Positions 22,331-35,187 of a DNA stretch of 64,000 nt are shown here, one piece after another. Position numbers and translations under genes: made by a program. Below the pieces are notes generated by a model, which was not told where the DNA came from, did not search any database, and saw only the letters and a program-made list of their open reading frames with translations. The DNA comes from Allium sativum (taxonomy: Eukaryota > Streptophyta > Magnoliopsida > Asparagales > Amaryllidaceae), in assembly GCA_030737875.1 (NCBI GenBank), contig CM060911.1, forward strand, positions 96,802,599 through 96,866,598, written 5' to 3'. The first letter of the stretch is position 1; each line of letters opens with the position of its first letter.

Positions 22331-24236
22331 CTTGGTATCAGAGCTGAAGGTTACCTGATCAGATAAAAGATTTGAAAAATTATTTTCAAATCGATTTTAA
22401 AAGAAGCATTTTCAAAAAGAAAAGTTTTGATTTAAAGGCATATTCCCAAAGCCACATGTATTATCTTTTGATCCTCTGTTTGAATCCATGTTTCCTTCTT
22501 TCCTGAGTCTCCGGGGCTCCTGGCTTTCTGGGAGGTAACCACATCGCGACATGGTTCCGTAGGCTCGACAAGACTACGACACTTGTCAAAGGGCAAATAA
22601 GTGCCCAACTTCCATCTATAGCTGCTGTAGTTTCACCTACGGCTAATTTTCTTTCGAGAGACTTGTCAACGTGTTACACAAGGATAGCAAAGATGAGAAT
22701 GAGGGAGTCAGGCTAAGGAGCACAACCCAAGGATGAAGAACTCATGGATATAGACTTGGTTCACAAAGGAGGTAAAAAGGAAGGAATAGTAAAACCTAAA
22801 ACAAGAGGAAGTATCTTTATTATGGTATAATGGGTTATATAATTAAGGGCAAGGGCAAGAACAAAGGATAGAATTTTCCGAAAGGCAAGTGCATGCTCTC
22901 ACCGCCAGCATACCTGAGAGAGAGGTAGTAAAGCTTCGGTTGAAAAAGTTTAGTTTTCTGTTGATCATCCTGTTAGTACTCTTTTGATTTTAGCGCTTCA
23001 CATTTGTTTATGTCTGCTTCCATAGTTGAGTCTCTGCACCCTAGGGCTTGTATAGTAGAGGATCCCATTATTGTCTCAAATCCAATTGGTGGTTCGGCTC
23101 ATTTATCTTTGGTTTGTAAGGATTTGAGATACTTATGTTTTTAGGTTTCATGTGCTATGGGTTGATTCTAAGCATGGATTGATTAGCTAGTAATTGTGAA
23201 AGGAGGGTAGTTAGGCTTTCGACTTACCTTAGGATTACCCTCGAAATTTCATGCGATTCTAAGGGATCAGTTTGTCTTAGCTACCTAGAATCGCTTTATG
23301 TATTTATCGACGATTTTCGATCTGTTGGAGTAGTCCATGAGTACGCAGATGTTTTTGATTAAGGTTAGGGGTTTGACCCCTAAAACCTGAGGTAGACTCC
23401 CACATATATCTAGATGATAATGCAAAGCCAGTTATGCGGTCAACGATAATTTTGGAGCAAGATTGGCGAGGATAGCCAGAGTCGGATAAGTGCTCAATTG
23501 TTTGGTTGTTTTGCTAGTATCATCTCACATAAATCATCCAAATTCGGAGGAGGTATTCCTTGGGTGCCTGTCTGGTATTAGTTTAGTCCTTTGGGGCTTG
23601 TACTTGAGGGATGTCAAGTTCGACAAGGATGGTTTGCGTGAGAGATATCGACCCTCAGAATTGTGACATGATGGATAAGCTAAGTAGAAGAGAGACTTCT
23701 TATACTCTTAGTATATACACTTGGTATCATGGTTAACATCTGTCTATCTTGGAAGGATAGTTCGACTACATTGGATACCCTCTAGCATAGTAAGTGATCG
23801 AGGTCCTATCTTTACTAGTGGGTTTTGGAAATGGAGGTCAAGAAGCTTCGTAATCATGAAGTTAAATTAGTTAAGGTACGGTGGAGTGAAGCTCAAGAAG
23901 ATGCAACTTAGAAGACTGAAGACTAGATACGCGCATCATAACCTTTTTGAGGGCATATCCTTGATTCCTCTTTTCCTGTAAAGTTTATGTGCATGCTAGT
24001 CTTTATCTTTTAAGTATATCCTCTTGGTCCTATCATCGATCCTTAGGTAGAAGCCAATGGATGTAAACATGTGTTTGAGACATGTTATGTTTGGTGGATG
24101 CAAGTGTTTCCTAGTGGTTGCTCATGGATGCATATACACACATTAGGCACAAAGTCGGCTCAGTCACTTTCATATTGCATATGCATGAGTGAATTTTTAT
24201 ACATATGAATTGAAACTTGATGTGTTATCATATGGA
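22331..24236 (+). pseudogene. Decayed, internally deleted gag-pol of the plus-strand nested element
   Basis: No long frame survives, but short stretches match the other copies in order. Near 22805-22850 is a decayed zinc-knuckle region. Around 23000-23120 is protease-region sequence ([27 protein letters not shown]). At 23330-23400 is the DVF / LPP-like linker before RT. At 23755-23835 is the integrase core ([17 protein letters not shown]). At 23838-23950 is the chromodomain (MEVKKLRN, EVKLVKVRW, then DAT followed by stops). RT and RNase H are essentially missing. Stops and frameshifts are frequent. It cannot encode a working polyprotein and presumably moved using proteins supplied by another element, or decayed after insertion. 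Confidence 0.75.
22333..22344 (+). other. Primer-binding site (initiator tRNA-Met), plus-strand nested element
   Basis: TGGTATCAGAGC follows the LTR end after CT, the same two-base spacing as in the element at 53467. It fixes the LTR end at 22330. Confidence 0.92.
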
Positions 24237-24241
24237 TGTTG

Positions 24242-26973
24242 TGTAACACCCCACCTCCGCCAGGGTCACTCTAAGCAAGTACACTGGCTTTAGAGGGGTG
24301 TTGGTCAAGGTAAACATGCATGAAGATATCACAAGACATAACATATAAGTAAAACAGAGTAAACAAAGCAGCGGATAAAACTACTATTTCAAAACCATAG
24401 TCAAGTTACATCATAGTACTTAGTCATTATTTTCCAACTACTACAAGTCTAGAAAACATAAACTGAAAACAGAAAATAACATAAAGTAAACTATCTCCAA
24501 ATTAGACGTGGTAAAGCCATAGCGAGCTCAAGTCCAAACCGTACATGAGCTATCCAGAAAGCAAGCTAAAGATCCAAGCTAGGTGCTAGTGTTCCCACCC
24601 TGAGAACCTGGAAGGGGGAAACGGAAGAAAAGAGGCGAAAGGAAAACATGTCAGTCAAAAAGACTGGTAAGTCCTACCTACTATTAGTATAAAAACTAAT
24701 AAAGTTAACTGGACATGTAAAACAGAGATGAAACATAGGATGATAACTGGCATGGTGAAAAGTTAACAAGATAGATCAAGTGTGGCATCGCATATAAAAG
24801 GATAAGTTGCACCAAGTGTACTAGTATTCTAATCCATGTCAAGTATAAACAAGAAATGATCCCTTGTCCCAAAGTTGGCCAAACCTCATGAGATGACCTA
24901 AATCAAGGTCCAACTACTCGCTCTAGTCGATCGACTCCCTATAAGCCTAACTCGTCAAGTGTCGGTGTCATACGGCCCAATAACGGAATCTAGTCAAACT
25001 GTGTCAGGTCCACCCTAGGGTGTATCAAGTTCCAGGGTGCCAACCACTAACACGAATCAAGCACGCATAGTCTAAACCTACTTACTGGTGCCCGTGCCTG
25101 TTTTTTTTTTCAACTCCGGACTATGTGCATGACCATAGTCCGCCTGAACCTACACCGGTGCACCTACTCAGCCGTCGTTTTGGTCACTTACATGTCAGCC
25201 CAGTAATCATGCCCCACCCTAGCCTAGTCCCTAGAGTATCATGATACAACCAAGAGGGTTACTGGTGAAAAGGACCACGTAACTAGGGTTTCTAAGGGGT
25301 TAAGCGTGGTTAACCCTATCCAATCAAGTATCAAGTTGGTTAAGTGTACCCAAGGTTAATGACTTAACCCTATCATGTGGAATTAGTTAATTTAATGCAC
25401 CCAACCTCTCACATTAGACCTTGTTGTGGTTACTAGTTAAGCCGGGCGGGTCCGGTAGCTTTACACCACAACTTAGTCTAACCTCGGGTTTTAAGCGCGA
25501 CATGACCAACTACTCATATTGGGTCCTATTGTTTGTAGCTACTAGTTAGGCCGGTTGGTTCCGGGTAGATTTATGCTACAAACTCAACCCAACCTCGAGT
25601 TGGCCACTTTCATGTTTTCTACATGTCATGTCCATGTTCATGTTTTTCAAGCATAATCACATGTCATATTTCAAAACCATGTTTTTATGTCATTAAAGTT
25701 ACCTAACTACCCATACGCATTCCCATCGCATGTATGTTTCGTCACAACACAAAATGGATTAAAAGAGAGAACTTAGAAGCATGACCAAAATGGGCATAAG
25801 GTGATAGGATTTGGCCACAAGTTAAACATGGTGGCACATGAGGCAAAATGTGTTCATCAAACTTGCATATTACGTTATAAACCTCAAAACATGCATGACA
25901 TCAAACTTAGAAAATAGGTGATACATGGTCATAGATGCCATAGGATGATAACTTGTGATTCGCATATAAAATCATATGCAAGTTAACATAAAGGTTATGA
26001 GAGTATCTATGTTGCATTATGCAACATTTCCAAACAACGCTCATAGCTTTCAATCCACAAAGTCAAGGTGATAGCTTTACAAACATACATAGAACAAATC
26101 TATGCATAACATGATAGATTCAAAGCACAAATCATACTTAGGCCCAAACACAAACTTGCAACATGTCATTTTTAACTTCATAGTTTAAATCTAAGAGTAG
26201 AATAGGGCTTACAAAGCTTGGCTATGAAGAATAGAACAAAATAAACAAGATTGAGACGAAGCCACACTAGAAATCCCCAAATTAATATAAGCTCCAAGTT
26301 GTCTTTGAAAAATAAGAAGAAAGATCCTTGTTTTGATGAAGAAAGATGGCTCTTTTACTTGCTTAGAACACTCAAGCTTTCATGAAGAAGATGGAGGCCA
26401 TGATATGAAGGCCATGAAGCATTTTGGCATAATTTAGTTGTAGGATTGATTTGTGTGGGTTTAAGCTAGGTATTAGGGTCCTTTTATAGAAGTTTAGGTT
26501 AGTTTAGGCCATAGGATTAACCCTAATTCAGATCTGAGCCATCAAATCACGTCACTAGCCAACAAAACAAGACCCAGGAGCCAAAACAGGTGCACCAGGC
26601 CAAACTGGCCGACCACCCAAGTCGACAGGGGTGTCGACTGGGCAGTCGACAACACCTGGGGTGTGTCGACTCCCAAGTCGACTCCCCAGTCGACTTGGGG
26701 TTGGCGAGAATTTTTCCGCCTGTCCTGCTTGGGCTGAATTTGAATTCTGAATTCAAATTTGAACTGTTTTTGAACTTGAAATTTTCTGAAAACTTTGACG
26801 GGCCATAACTTGGTCATACAGACTCCGATTTTCGAAAACTCGGACTCTAGTTCGCGTATTTTTCCGAGACGAACGCAATGGCATAGCCCGTTTCCCTTGA
26901 TTCATATTTTAAAATTTAATTCTTCCTTGATTTACGTTATAACATGTTATTCAAAAAAATACGGGTTGTTACA
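24242..26973 (-). repeat. 3' LTR (left) of the innermost element
   Basis: On the plus strand it runs from TGTAACACCCCACCTCC to GGGTTGTTACA. In element orientation the order is U3 with the GTCGAC cluster (26626-26696), TATA (26481-26488, minus), donor GTAAGC (26212-26207), the hairpin pair (25405-25599) and the LTR end at 24242. A T-rich run (25101-25110) differs from the partner LTR. Confidence 0.95.
25405..25599 (-). other. Conserved hairpin pair, innermost left LTR
   Basis: On the minus strand the second copy (25497-25405) has TTAGAC pairing with GTCTAA and GTTGTGGT pairing with ACCACAAC. The first copy (25599-25508) has TTGGGT pairing with ACCCAA and GTTTGTAGC pairing with GCTACAAAC. The two copies therefore use different bases but keep the pairing in both stems. 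The apical segments are rich in CCGG. Confidence 0.7.
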
Positions 26974-26986
26974 TTCTCCCCACCTT
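26974..26986 (-). other. Polypurine tract of the innermost element
   Basis: The minus strand reads AAGGTGGGGAGAA directly before the LTR start TGTAACAACCCG, with GGGGACGAAAT just upstream. One base differs from the commoner AAGTGGGGGAGAA. Confidence 0.85.
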
Positions 26987-27462
26987 AAAGGATTTCGTCC
27001 CCGAAATCTTCTAGTTAGGAAGAATGTATCCTACCATCCATCATTCATCTACTCAAAACATCAATCACGAGCAGTCATTATCCTTAAAAGATTCTAAATG
27101 TTTTATGATCATATGCAAAAGGTGTGTGTATATGTACTTATCTAATGCGAAAATCAGGCGGTTACTGATTCAGTAAACCTCCTTAATGCAAAGTATGTTA
27201 GTGAGATGAGTCCATATGTATGCAAATTCCTAACATAACTCATAATCTCTATATGAGTGCATATAACATCCATCCATATGCAACATCCACGTGATAGCAT
27301 AGCAAGTTTCATCCATGAATAAGTATAAGCACTCATGCATATGCAATATGAAAGTGTGTGAGCCGATCTTAGTGCCTAATGTGTATCATGCATCCACGAG
27401 TATCCACTTGCAAACACTTGCAAACACTTGCAACCACTTGCAAACATCAAGAATAACATGTT
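26987..27462 (-). other. 3' non-coding region between pol and the polypurine tract, innermost element
   Basis: No open frame of note. It is alignable with 61332-61882, 39628-40096 and 34874-35187. Shared parts are the repeated TTGCAAACAC/TTGCAACCAC words (27405-27445, plus spelling), the block with GGCGGTTACTGATTCAG (27158-27175) and the GGGGACGAAAT box. Confidence 0.7.
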
Positions 27463-30400
27463 TCAAATACATGTTTCATCCAAAGGGTTTCTACCTAAGG
27501 TTCTCATGACAAGGTTAACGAGATAACAAGATAAACATGGATAGCAAAATAAAGATATGCTAACTAGGAAAAGAGAATGAGAATTACCCTCAAAAAGAAA
27601 TGGATAAAGCCCATACATCTTCTCCTCGGTTTCCCAAGTTGCATCTTCATCGGCTTCACTCCGCTGGACCTTTACTAACTTGATTTCTCGATTCCTCAGT
27701 TTCTTGATCTCCATTCCCAAGATACGAATCGGAGCTCGTCTCAAAGTTGCTTCTTTCTCTACCTCCATGTCTTCAAGAATGCTAGGCTTAACTACCTCGG
27801 CTGACTCATGTAGGCACTTTCGGAGATGCGAGACATGAAAAACATTGTGCACTCCGTCCAGCTTCTCAGGAAATTCCACTCTATAAGCCATTTGCCCAAT
27901 CCTTTCGATGATAGGGAAGGGTCCTACGAACCTTGGTGCCAACTTCCCAACTGCTCCAAAACGAACCACATTTCGCAAAGGAGAAACCTTCACAAAGACC
28001 ATATCTCCAACTTCAAACTCTAAGTCTGTCCTTCGCTTGTCCGCATAGGATTTCTGTCTGTCTTGGGCCGTTTTCATCCACCTTCGAATCAACTCAACCT
28101 TCTCGGATGTGTCCCTTATCATGTCGGGCCCAAGTATAAGCTTATCCGTCGTCTCCCACCAACACGTTGTTAACTTGCACGGCCTCCCATACAAAGCTTC
28201 GAATGGTGCCATCCCTATGCTTGCTTGGTAGCTGTTATTATAAGCAAACTCTACGAGAGGAAGGTGGTCTTCCCAAGTGCCACCAAAGTCAAGGATGCAT
28301 AGCCTCGACATATCTTCTAGTACCCTATTCACCCTTTCGGTCTGGCCATCCATCTGTGGGTGATAGGCCGTACTTAGATTCAATCGCGTACCCATCGCTT
28401 CTTGTAAACTATTCCAGAACTGGCTAGTGAAGATTGGTTCACGATCGCTGACTATGCTAGAAGGAACTCCATGCAATCGCACTATCTCTCGAAGATAAAC
28501 AGATGCTAGCCATGATGCGGTCCTCTTGCTATTCACCGGAATAAAGTGAGCACTCTTCGTAAGTCTATCAACTATGACCCATATGCTCGTATTTCCCTTC
28601 CTTGACCTAGGCAATCCATCCACGAATCCATCGAGATACTTTCCCACTTCCATTGCGGGACCTCCAATGGATGTAATAGCCCACCGGGCTTCTTCGACTC
28701 GGCCTTCACTTGTTGGCAAACAATGCATCTAGAAACAAACTCTGCCACATCCTTTTTCATCCCATCCCAAAAGAAAATGCGCTTCATATCCCGGTACATC
28801 TTATCCCCTCCAGGATGTATGGTCATCCTCGAGTGATGCGCCTCCTCAAGAACTCTATTTACTAAGTCTCCCACTCGGGGGACACATAGTCTTCCATCAC
28901 GCCTTAGCAATCCCTTGTCATCAATAGTATATCTAGCGAGGTGACTTGACGTCTCACCCCGAATCAACCTGTCCATGATCTCGACTATCTACGGGTCTTC
29001 CCTGTGTGAAGCCCCAACTTGATCAAGAAGTGTAGGTCTAAGCTCGAGGGATGCTAACGAACCAGTCATCGACCCAACAGCAGGTGCAACAAAGGTTTCC
29101 AAGAACTCTAGGCTCTTCATTTCAACAAATAAGGGACTCAAAGTCAACCTTCTTCTGCTTAGCGCATCTGCCACAACATTACCCTTGCCAGGAGTATAAA
29201 CTATCTCGAAGTCATATGATGCCAAGAATTCCATCCACCTCTGCTGCCTTAGATTCAAATCTTTCTGCGAGAAGAGGTACTTGAGTGACTTGTGATCAGT
29301 ATATAACTCAAACCTTTCGCCTAGAAGATAGTGGCGCCAGGATTTGAGTGCAAAGACGATCGCCGCCAACTCCAAATCATCAGTGGGATAGTTCTTCTCA
29401 TGAACTTTGAGTTGCCTACCCCAAAGCATATCACTCTCCCTTCTTGCATCAGGACAGCGCCCAATCAAGTGCCACATGCATTAGCATACACAGTAAACAA
29501 CTTCCCTCCATTGGGTAATCCTAGAACTGGAGCTGTGGTGAGGGATTTCTTGAGCCTTTGAAAAGTAAGCTCACACTCTAAGTCCCATGCAAAGACTAAG
29601 TTCTTCTTCGTTAACTTAGTAAGAGGGGTTGAAATCCTAGCGAAGTCCTTAATGAACTTCCTATAATATCCTGCCAAACCGAGAAAGCTCCTCACTTCAG
29701 TTGCATTCTTCGAAACTTTCTAGTCTTGTACCGCCACCACTTTAGTGGGATCCACAGCTATGCCTTGCTTAGAAACAATATGCCCAAGGAACCGAACTTC
29801 CCTTCTCCAGAAATGGCATTTAGAGAACTTGGCTTTCAACTGATGAGCTCTAAGCGTATCCATAACCTCCTTGAGATGTGTAGCATGCTCTTCCTCATCC
29901 TTAGAGAAAACCAGAATATCATCCACGAAGACAACCACGAACTTGTTAAGGAACTCCCTAAACACCCTACTCATCAAATCAACGAAGTATGTGGGTGCAT
30001 TAGTCAAACCGAACGGCATGACTAGCCATTCAAAGAATCCATCTGGAGTCCTAAACGCAGTCTTATCAATACTATCCTCAGCCACCCTAAGCTGATGGAA
30101 TCCGGTGGCTAGATCGAGTTGAGAGAAAACAGAAGCACCAACAAGCTGGTCAAAGAGATCATCAATCCTTGGTAACGGGTGCCTATTCTTCTTTGTCAGC
30201 TTGTTCAACTCACGATAATCAACACATAGACGAAGCGAACCATCCGCCTTAGTAGCGAATACCACCGGAGCACCCCATTCTGAAATGCTTCGCCTAATGA
30301 AATTTTTCTCAAGCAACTCCTTGATTTGCTTGCTAAGCTCTCTTCTTTCTCGCGGGGCCATGTGCCTCACAGGCAATGAAACTGGCTTGGCATTATCAAC

Positions 30401-31949
30401 AAGATAAATGCGGAAATCTATCTCTCGCTTAGGGGGTAACCCCTTAACCTCGTCAAAGACATCAGGGTATTCTCGGACCACCCTTACAGACTGTATATCA
30501 TCGATGGATGAATCAAGAGATTCAAGATAACATAACATGACGGGATCCAGAGGGTTACAAGAAATTTCTAGGGTATTACTGAGGCGAGTCATGAGCCTCA
30601 CCACCCTATGCTCACAATCAAGAATGGCTCCATAACTGGACAACCAATCCATGCCCAAAATCAACCCGTATCCCATGAACCCGAGAACATAAGCATTACA
30701 TGTGAATTCTACGGTCAAGATAGAAATCCTCAAATCCATACAAATCATAGATAGATGGGCGGAACCCCCAATTGGATTTGAAACACTAACAGGATCCTCA
30801 ACTAGACTAGTACTTAGGTGCAAACTTTCAACAATGTCAGAAGAGATAAAGGTATGCGATGCACCAGAATCAAATAAAGTTCGAACAGGAAAACCAGAAA
30901 TATAAATAAGACTTTCTACATAAATACTACCTCGGTCCGGAACTGGAGCAGTGTTGAGAGCATGCATCTTCCCTCCAGAAGATCCTGCTCGCTGAGCCTG
31001 TCCTTGCCCCTGCCCTTGCTTCTTTGGGCAATCCTTACTGAAGTGTCCAGTCTCTCCGCAATGAAAACATTCTCCCAACTTCCTCTTCTTCTTCCTACAA
31101 TCTTTGGCTATGTGCCCAACAATCCCATAAAAGTTGCACTTCCTTGTGTCCTTTGCCTTGTTGTTGTCGGCCTTGTTACCCTTGTGTTCTTGTTGTTCTT
31201 GTTGTTCTGATTGCTCTGATTTCCTCCCCACTTGGAGTCCGCCTTCTTGGTTTGAGTCTCATTAGGCTTGACTTCCTTCTTGCCATTCTTATCATCTCCC
31301 TGAAGTAATGCCATATCTACTAGGCTCTCAAAAGTGGCCCCCATGGGTATATAAACATGGCTAAACCTTGTAATGGCTCATTCAATCCTCGTGCAAAGCG
31401 TAGAGCTTTCTTCTGGGGTGTGTTAACCATATCCAAACCGAATAGAGCAAGCTGGTTAAACTTATTCACATACTCCCTCACTGTCATGTCCCCTTGCTTC
31501 AAAGATATGAACTTCTCCATTTGCAGATTCTGCTCAGTAGATGATAGAAACTTAATCCCAAACCTCATCCTAAAGTCGGCCCAAGTCTCTATAGGCCTAG
31601 TAGCGTTGGTGACCTCCCACCAATAAGAAGCTTCCTCTTTCAATAGCCATACTGCCAACAGAACTTTTCTACGGTCTTCCACATCAAAGATGGCAAAGAG
31701 GTCTTCAGTCTCTTTTAACCAATTTCTTTCCTCAACAAAAGTCTCCGTCCCAATAAAATTCTGGCCACCCATCGCCTTAAAGTCCTTGCAAATCTTTGCG
31801 AAATCCGCTTGTGGACACTAAGGAGGAGGAGGAGGAACCTCAGGTACGGTGGGAGTGGTTGTTGGGCCCACATCGTTGGCCCTAGCTTCCAGGTACCTCC
31901 GGAACCATCCGGGTATGGGTACTCCCTCGGGAAGGTTAAGGTCGGCCAT
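27463..31949 (-). pseudogene. gag-pol polyprotein of the innermost element, with stops and frameshifts
   Basis: Start ATG at 31949-31947, one base after a CAG acceptor-like site. Order from high to low coordinates: N-terminus MADLNLPEGVPIPGW; proline run ending in a TAG (31820-31818); gag capsid-like region (31772-31320); two CCHC knuckles ([28 protein letters not shown], about 31130-31030); protease DSGASHTF (about 30870); RT with FVDDILVF (about 29920); RNase H; integrase with HHCC zinc finger and D,D,E core (28940-28250); GPF motif; C-terminal chromodomain with LRNREIKLVKV and ATWE (about 27750-27600). Breaks: TAG 31820, TAG 29722, TGA 29467, TAG 28991, and frameshifts near 31340, 31200, 29420 and 28625. 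Two of the stops replace W and Q codons kept in the copy at 57156, so decay through C-to-T type change is likely. The longest intact pieces are 31231-29720 and 28728-27463. Confidence 0.93.
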
Positions 31950-32127
31950 GCTGAAAAAGGAAAAGATAGATTTAGAACGAGGAAGCAAAGGATAGTGCTA
32001 ATGGTTTTTGGGGGATAGCCTTTTAAAATAAAATAGACTTTTCTTGGAAAATACTTAATTGGTTTTGAAAATAGTTTTTCAAAAGGTAAGTTTTAAAAAC
32101 CTTTCGCTCAAATATTGTAAACCTTAT

Positions 32128-32139
32128 GCTCTGATACCA
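32128..32139 (-). other. Primer-binding site (initiator tRNA-Met), innermost element
   Basis: GCTCTGATACCA on the plus strand is the exact complement of TGGTATCAGAGC and is two bases from the LTR edge at 32142. It shows this LTR is the 5' one and that the element reads leftward. Confidence 0.93.
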
Positions 32140-33299
32140 AATGTAACACCCCACCTCCGCCAGGGTCACTCTAAGCAAGTACACTGGCTTTGGAGGGGTG
32201 TTGGTCAAGGTAAACATGCATGAAGATATCACAAGACAGAACATATAAGTAAAACAGAGTAAACAAAGCAGCGGATAAAACTACTATTTCAAAACCATAG
32301 TCAAGTTACATCATAGTACTTAGTCATTATTTTCCAACTACTACAAGTCTAGAAAACATAAACTGAAATCTGGAAATAACATAAAGTAAACTATCCCCAA
32401 AGTAGACGTGGTAAATCCATAGCGAGCTCAAGTCCAAACCGTACATGAGCTATCCAGAAAGCAAGCTAAAGATCCAAGATAGGTGCTAGTGTTCCCACCC
32501 TGAGAACCTGGAGGGGGGAAACAGAAGAAAAGAGGCGAAAGGAAAACAGGTCAGTCAAAAAGACTGGTAAGTCCTACCTACTATTATTATAAAAACTAAT
32601 AAAGTTAACTGGACATGTAAAACAGAGATGAAACATAGGATGATAACTGGCATGGTGAAAAGTTAGCAAGATAGATCAAGTGTGGCATCGCATATACAAG
32701 GTTAAGTTGCACTAAGTGTACTAGTATTCTAATCCATGTCAAGTATAAACAAGAAATGATCCCTTGGCCCAAAGTTGGCCCAACCTCATGAGATGACCTA
32801 AATCAAGGTCCAACTACTCGGTCTAGTCGATCGGCTCCCTATAAGCCTAACTCATCAAGTGTCGGTGTCATACGGCCCAATCATGGAATGTAGTCAAACT
32901 GTGCTAGGTCCACCCTAGGGTGTATCAAGTCCTAGGGTGCGAACCACTGACATGAATCAAGCACGCACAGTCTAAACCTACTGGTGCCCGTGCCTATTTT
33001 TTTCAACTCCGGACTATCTGCACGACCATAGTCCGCCTGAACCTACACCGGCGCACCTACTAAGCCGTCGTTTTGGTCGCTTACATGTCAGCCCAGTAAT
33101 CGTGCCCCACCCTAGCCTAGTCCCTAGGGTATCATGATAAAACCAAGAGGGTTACTGGTGAAAAGGACCACGTAACTAGGGTTTCTAACGGGTTAAGCGT
33201 GGTTAACCCTATCAAATCAAGTATCAAGTTGGTTAAGTGTACCCAAGGTTCATGAATTAACCCTATCATGTGGCATTAATTAATTTAATGCACCCAACC

Positions 33300-33487
33300 T
33301 CTCACATTAGACCTTGTTGTGGTTACTAGTTAAGCCGGACGGGTCCGGGTAGCTTTACACCACAACTTAGTCTAACCTCGGGTTTTAAGCGCGACATGGC
33401 TAACTACTCACATTAGGTCCTATTGTTTGTAGCTACTAGTTAGGCCGGTTGGTTCCGGGTAGATTTATGCTACAAACTCAACCCAAC
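33300..33487 (-). other. Conserved hairpin pair, innermost right LTR
   Basis: Same two hairpins as 25405-25599 with the same paired stems. In one copy GCCGGACGGGTCCGGGTAG forms a GC-rich apical part. A few changes relative to the left LTR fall in loops or keep pairing. Confidence 0.65.
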
Positions 33488-34374
33488 CTCGAGTTGGCCA
33501 CTTTCATGTTTTCTACATGTCATGTCCATGTTCATGTTTTTCAAGCATAATCACATGTCATATTTCAAAACCATGTTTTTATGTCATTAAAGTTACTTAG
33601 CTACCCATACGCATTCCCATCGCATGCACGTTTCGTCACAACACAAAATGGATTAAAAGAGAGAACTTAGAAGCATGACAAAAATGGGCATAAGGTGATA
33701 GGATTTAGCCACAAGTTAAACATGGTGGCACATGAGGCAAAATGTGTTCATCAAACTTGCATATTACATTATAAACCTCAAAACATGCATGACATCAAAC
33801 TTAGCAAATAGGTGATACATGGTCATAGATGCCATAGGATGATAACTAGTGATTCGCATATAACATCATATGCAAGTTAACATAAAGTTTATGAAAGTTT
33901 CTATGTTGCATTATGCAACATTTCCAAACAATGCTCATAGCTTTCAATCCACCAAGTCAAGGTGATAGTTTTACAAACATACATAGAACAAATCTATGCA
34001 TAACATGATAGATTCAAAGCACAAATCATACTTAGGCCCAAACACAAACTTGCAACATGTCATTTTTAACTTCATAGTTTAAATCTAAGAGTAGAATAGG
34101 GCTTACAAAACTTGGCTATGAAGACTAGAACAAAATAAACAAGATTGAGACGAAGCCACACTAGAAATCCCCAAATTAATATAAGCTCCAAGTTGTCTTT
34201 GAGAAATAAGAAGAAAGATCCTTGTTTTGATGAAGAAAGATGGCTCTTTTACTAGCTTAGAACACTCAAGCTTTCATGAAGAAGATGGAGGCCATGATAT
34301 GAAGGCCATGAAGCATTTTGGCATAATTTAGTTGTAGGATTGATTTGTGTGGGTTTAGGCTAGGTATTAGGGTC

Positions 34375-34382
34375 CTTTTATA
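34375..34382 (-). promoter_or_regulatory. TATA box (TATAAAAG) of the innermost element
   Basis: The minus strand reads CTTCTATAAAAGG. It is conserved in the left LTR at 26481-26488. Transcription would start around 34345-34350 and run leftward into the leader. Confidence 0.6.
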
Positions 34383-34514
34383 GAAGTTTAGGTTAGTTTT
34401 AGGCCATAGGATTAACCCTAATTCAGATCTGAGCCATCAAATCACGTCACTAGCCAACAAAACAAGACCCAGGAGCCAAAACAGGTGCACCAGACCAAAC
34501 TGGCCGACCACCCA

Positions 34515-34614
34515 AGTCGACAGGGGTGTCGATGGGCAGTCGACACTACCTGGGGTGTGTCGACTCCCAAATCGACTCCCCAGTCGACTTGGGGTTGGCG
34601 GGAATTTTCCCGCC
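34515..34614 (-). promoter_or_regulatory. GTCGAC cluster plus E2F-like inverted repeat, innermost 5' LTR
   Basis: Four intact GTCGAC palindromes and two decayed ones lie in 34515-34588 (six intact ones in the left LTR, 26626-26696). Just upstream in transcription sense, GGCGGGAATTTTCCCGCC (34597-34614) is a perfect inverted repeat that contains TTTCCCGC, the plant E2F consensus. Binding is inferred only. Confidence 0.5.
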
Positions 34615-34873
34615 TGTCCTGCTTGGGCTGAATTTGAATTCTGAATTCAAATTTGAACTGTTTTTGAACTTGAAATTTTCTGAAAAATTTGATGGGCCAT
34701 AATTTGGTCATACGGACTCCGATTTTCGAAAACTCGGACTCTATTTCGCATATTTTTCCGAGACGAATGCAATGGCACAACCCGTTTCCCTTGATTCATA
34801 TTTTAAAATTTAATTCTGCCTTGATTTACGTTATAACATGTTATTCAAAAAAAATACGGGTTGTTACATGTTG

Positions 34874-35187
34874 CATTTGTATGAATGATTGTGCACTCAT
34901 GTAGAAGTTATAAAGTACGATTAGGAATAATTGCATACATGATGGACTCATGGCACTGACATGATTCACATTAAGGAGGTCAACTGAATCAGTAGACCAC
35001 CTGATTTTGCATTTGGGTAAGGACATATACACACACTATGCATATGTTCACGAAAAACATTAGAAACCTTTTTAAGGACAATGGATGCCTATGATTGAAT
35101 GGTTGAGTAGATGGATGTTGGATGGTAGGATATACATTCTTCTAAACTTGAAGATTTCGGGGATGAAATCCTTTAAGTAGGGGGCAA
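34874..35187 (+). other. Resumed 3' non-coding region and polypurine tract of the plus-strand nested element
   Basis: Continues directly from 24236 after the innermost insertion. It carries the AAGGAGGTCAACTGAATCAG block (34974-34993), GGGGATGAAAT and a decayed polypurine tract AAGTAGGGGGCAA (35175-35187) ahead of the LTR at 35188. Confidence 0.8.

Larger units (their letters stand above)
31951..34106 (-). other. Predicted 5' leader intron of the innermost element
   Basis: Donor GTAAGC (34106-34101) lies 276 bp after the TATA. The acceptor CCTTTTTCAG ends at 31951, leaving C then the gag ATG. The 2,156-nt interval includes most of the LTR, its hairpin pair and the primer site. The left LTR keeps the same donor. 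No cDNA is available to confirm splicing. Confidence 0.5.
24242..34868 (-). mobile_element. Innermost Ty3/gypsy chromovirus (minus strand), complete with LTRs
   Basis: LTRs 24242-26973 and 32142-34868 (2,732 and 2,727 bp) have TG...CA ends and a perfect 5-bp duplication TGTTG on both sides (24237-24241, 34869-34873). Joining the flanks restores the 3' non-coding region of the host element, matching 61585-61610. The interior holds a polypurine tract, a gag-pol with several breaks and a perfect primer site. LTR divergence looks like a few percent by eye, less than that of the two elements enclosing it. Confidence 0.95.
32142..34868 (-). repeat. 5' LTR (right) of the innermost element
   Basis: Colinear with 24242-26973 over its whole length. 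The promoter is at its right end: inverted repeat 34597-34614, GTCGAC cluster 34515-34588, TATAAAAG (34382-34375, minus strand), donor 34106. The hairpin pair is at 33300-33487. Confidence 0.95.

Noticed and set aside
31108..31344. Programmed ribosomal frameshift between gag and pol in the innermost element
   Set aside because: The frame changes are not at a consistent site among the three copies, and the youngest copy has gag and pol in a single frame across this point.
29726..31626. Several 65-100 residue plus-strand frames over the minus-strand gag-pol
   Set aside because: They are shadows of the conserved coding strand; the same holds for frames opposite 44935-48600 and 57464-58600.
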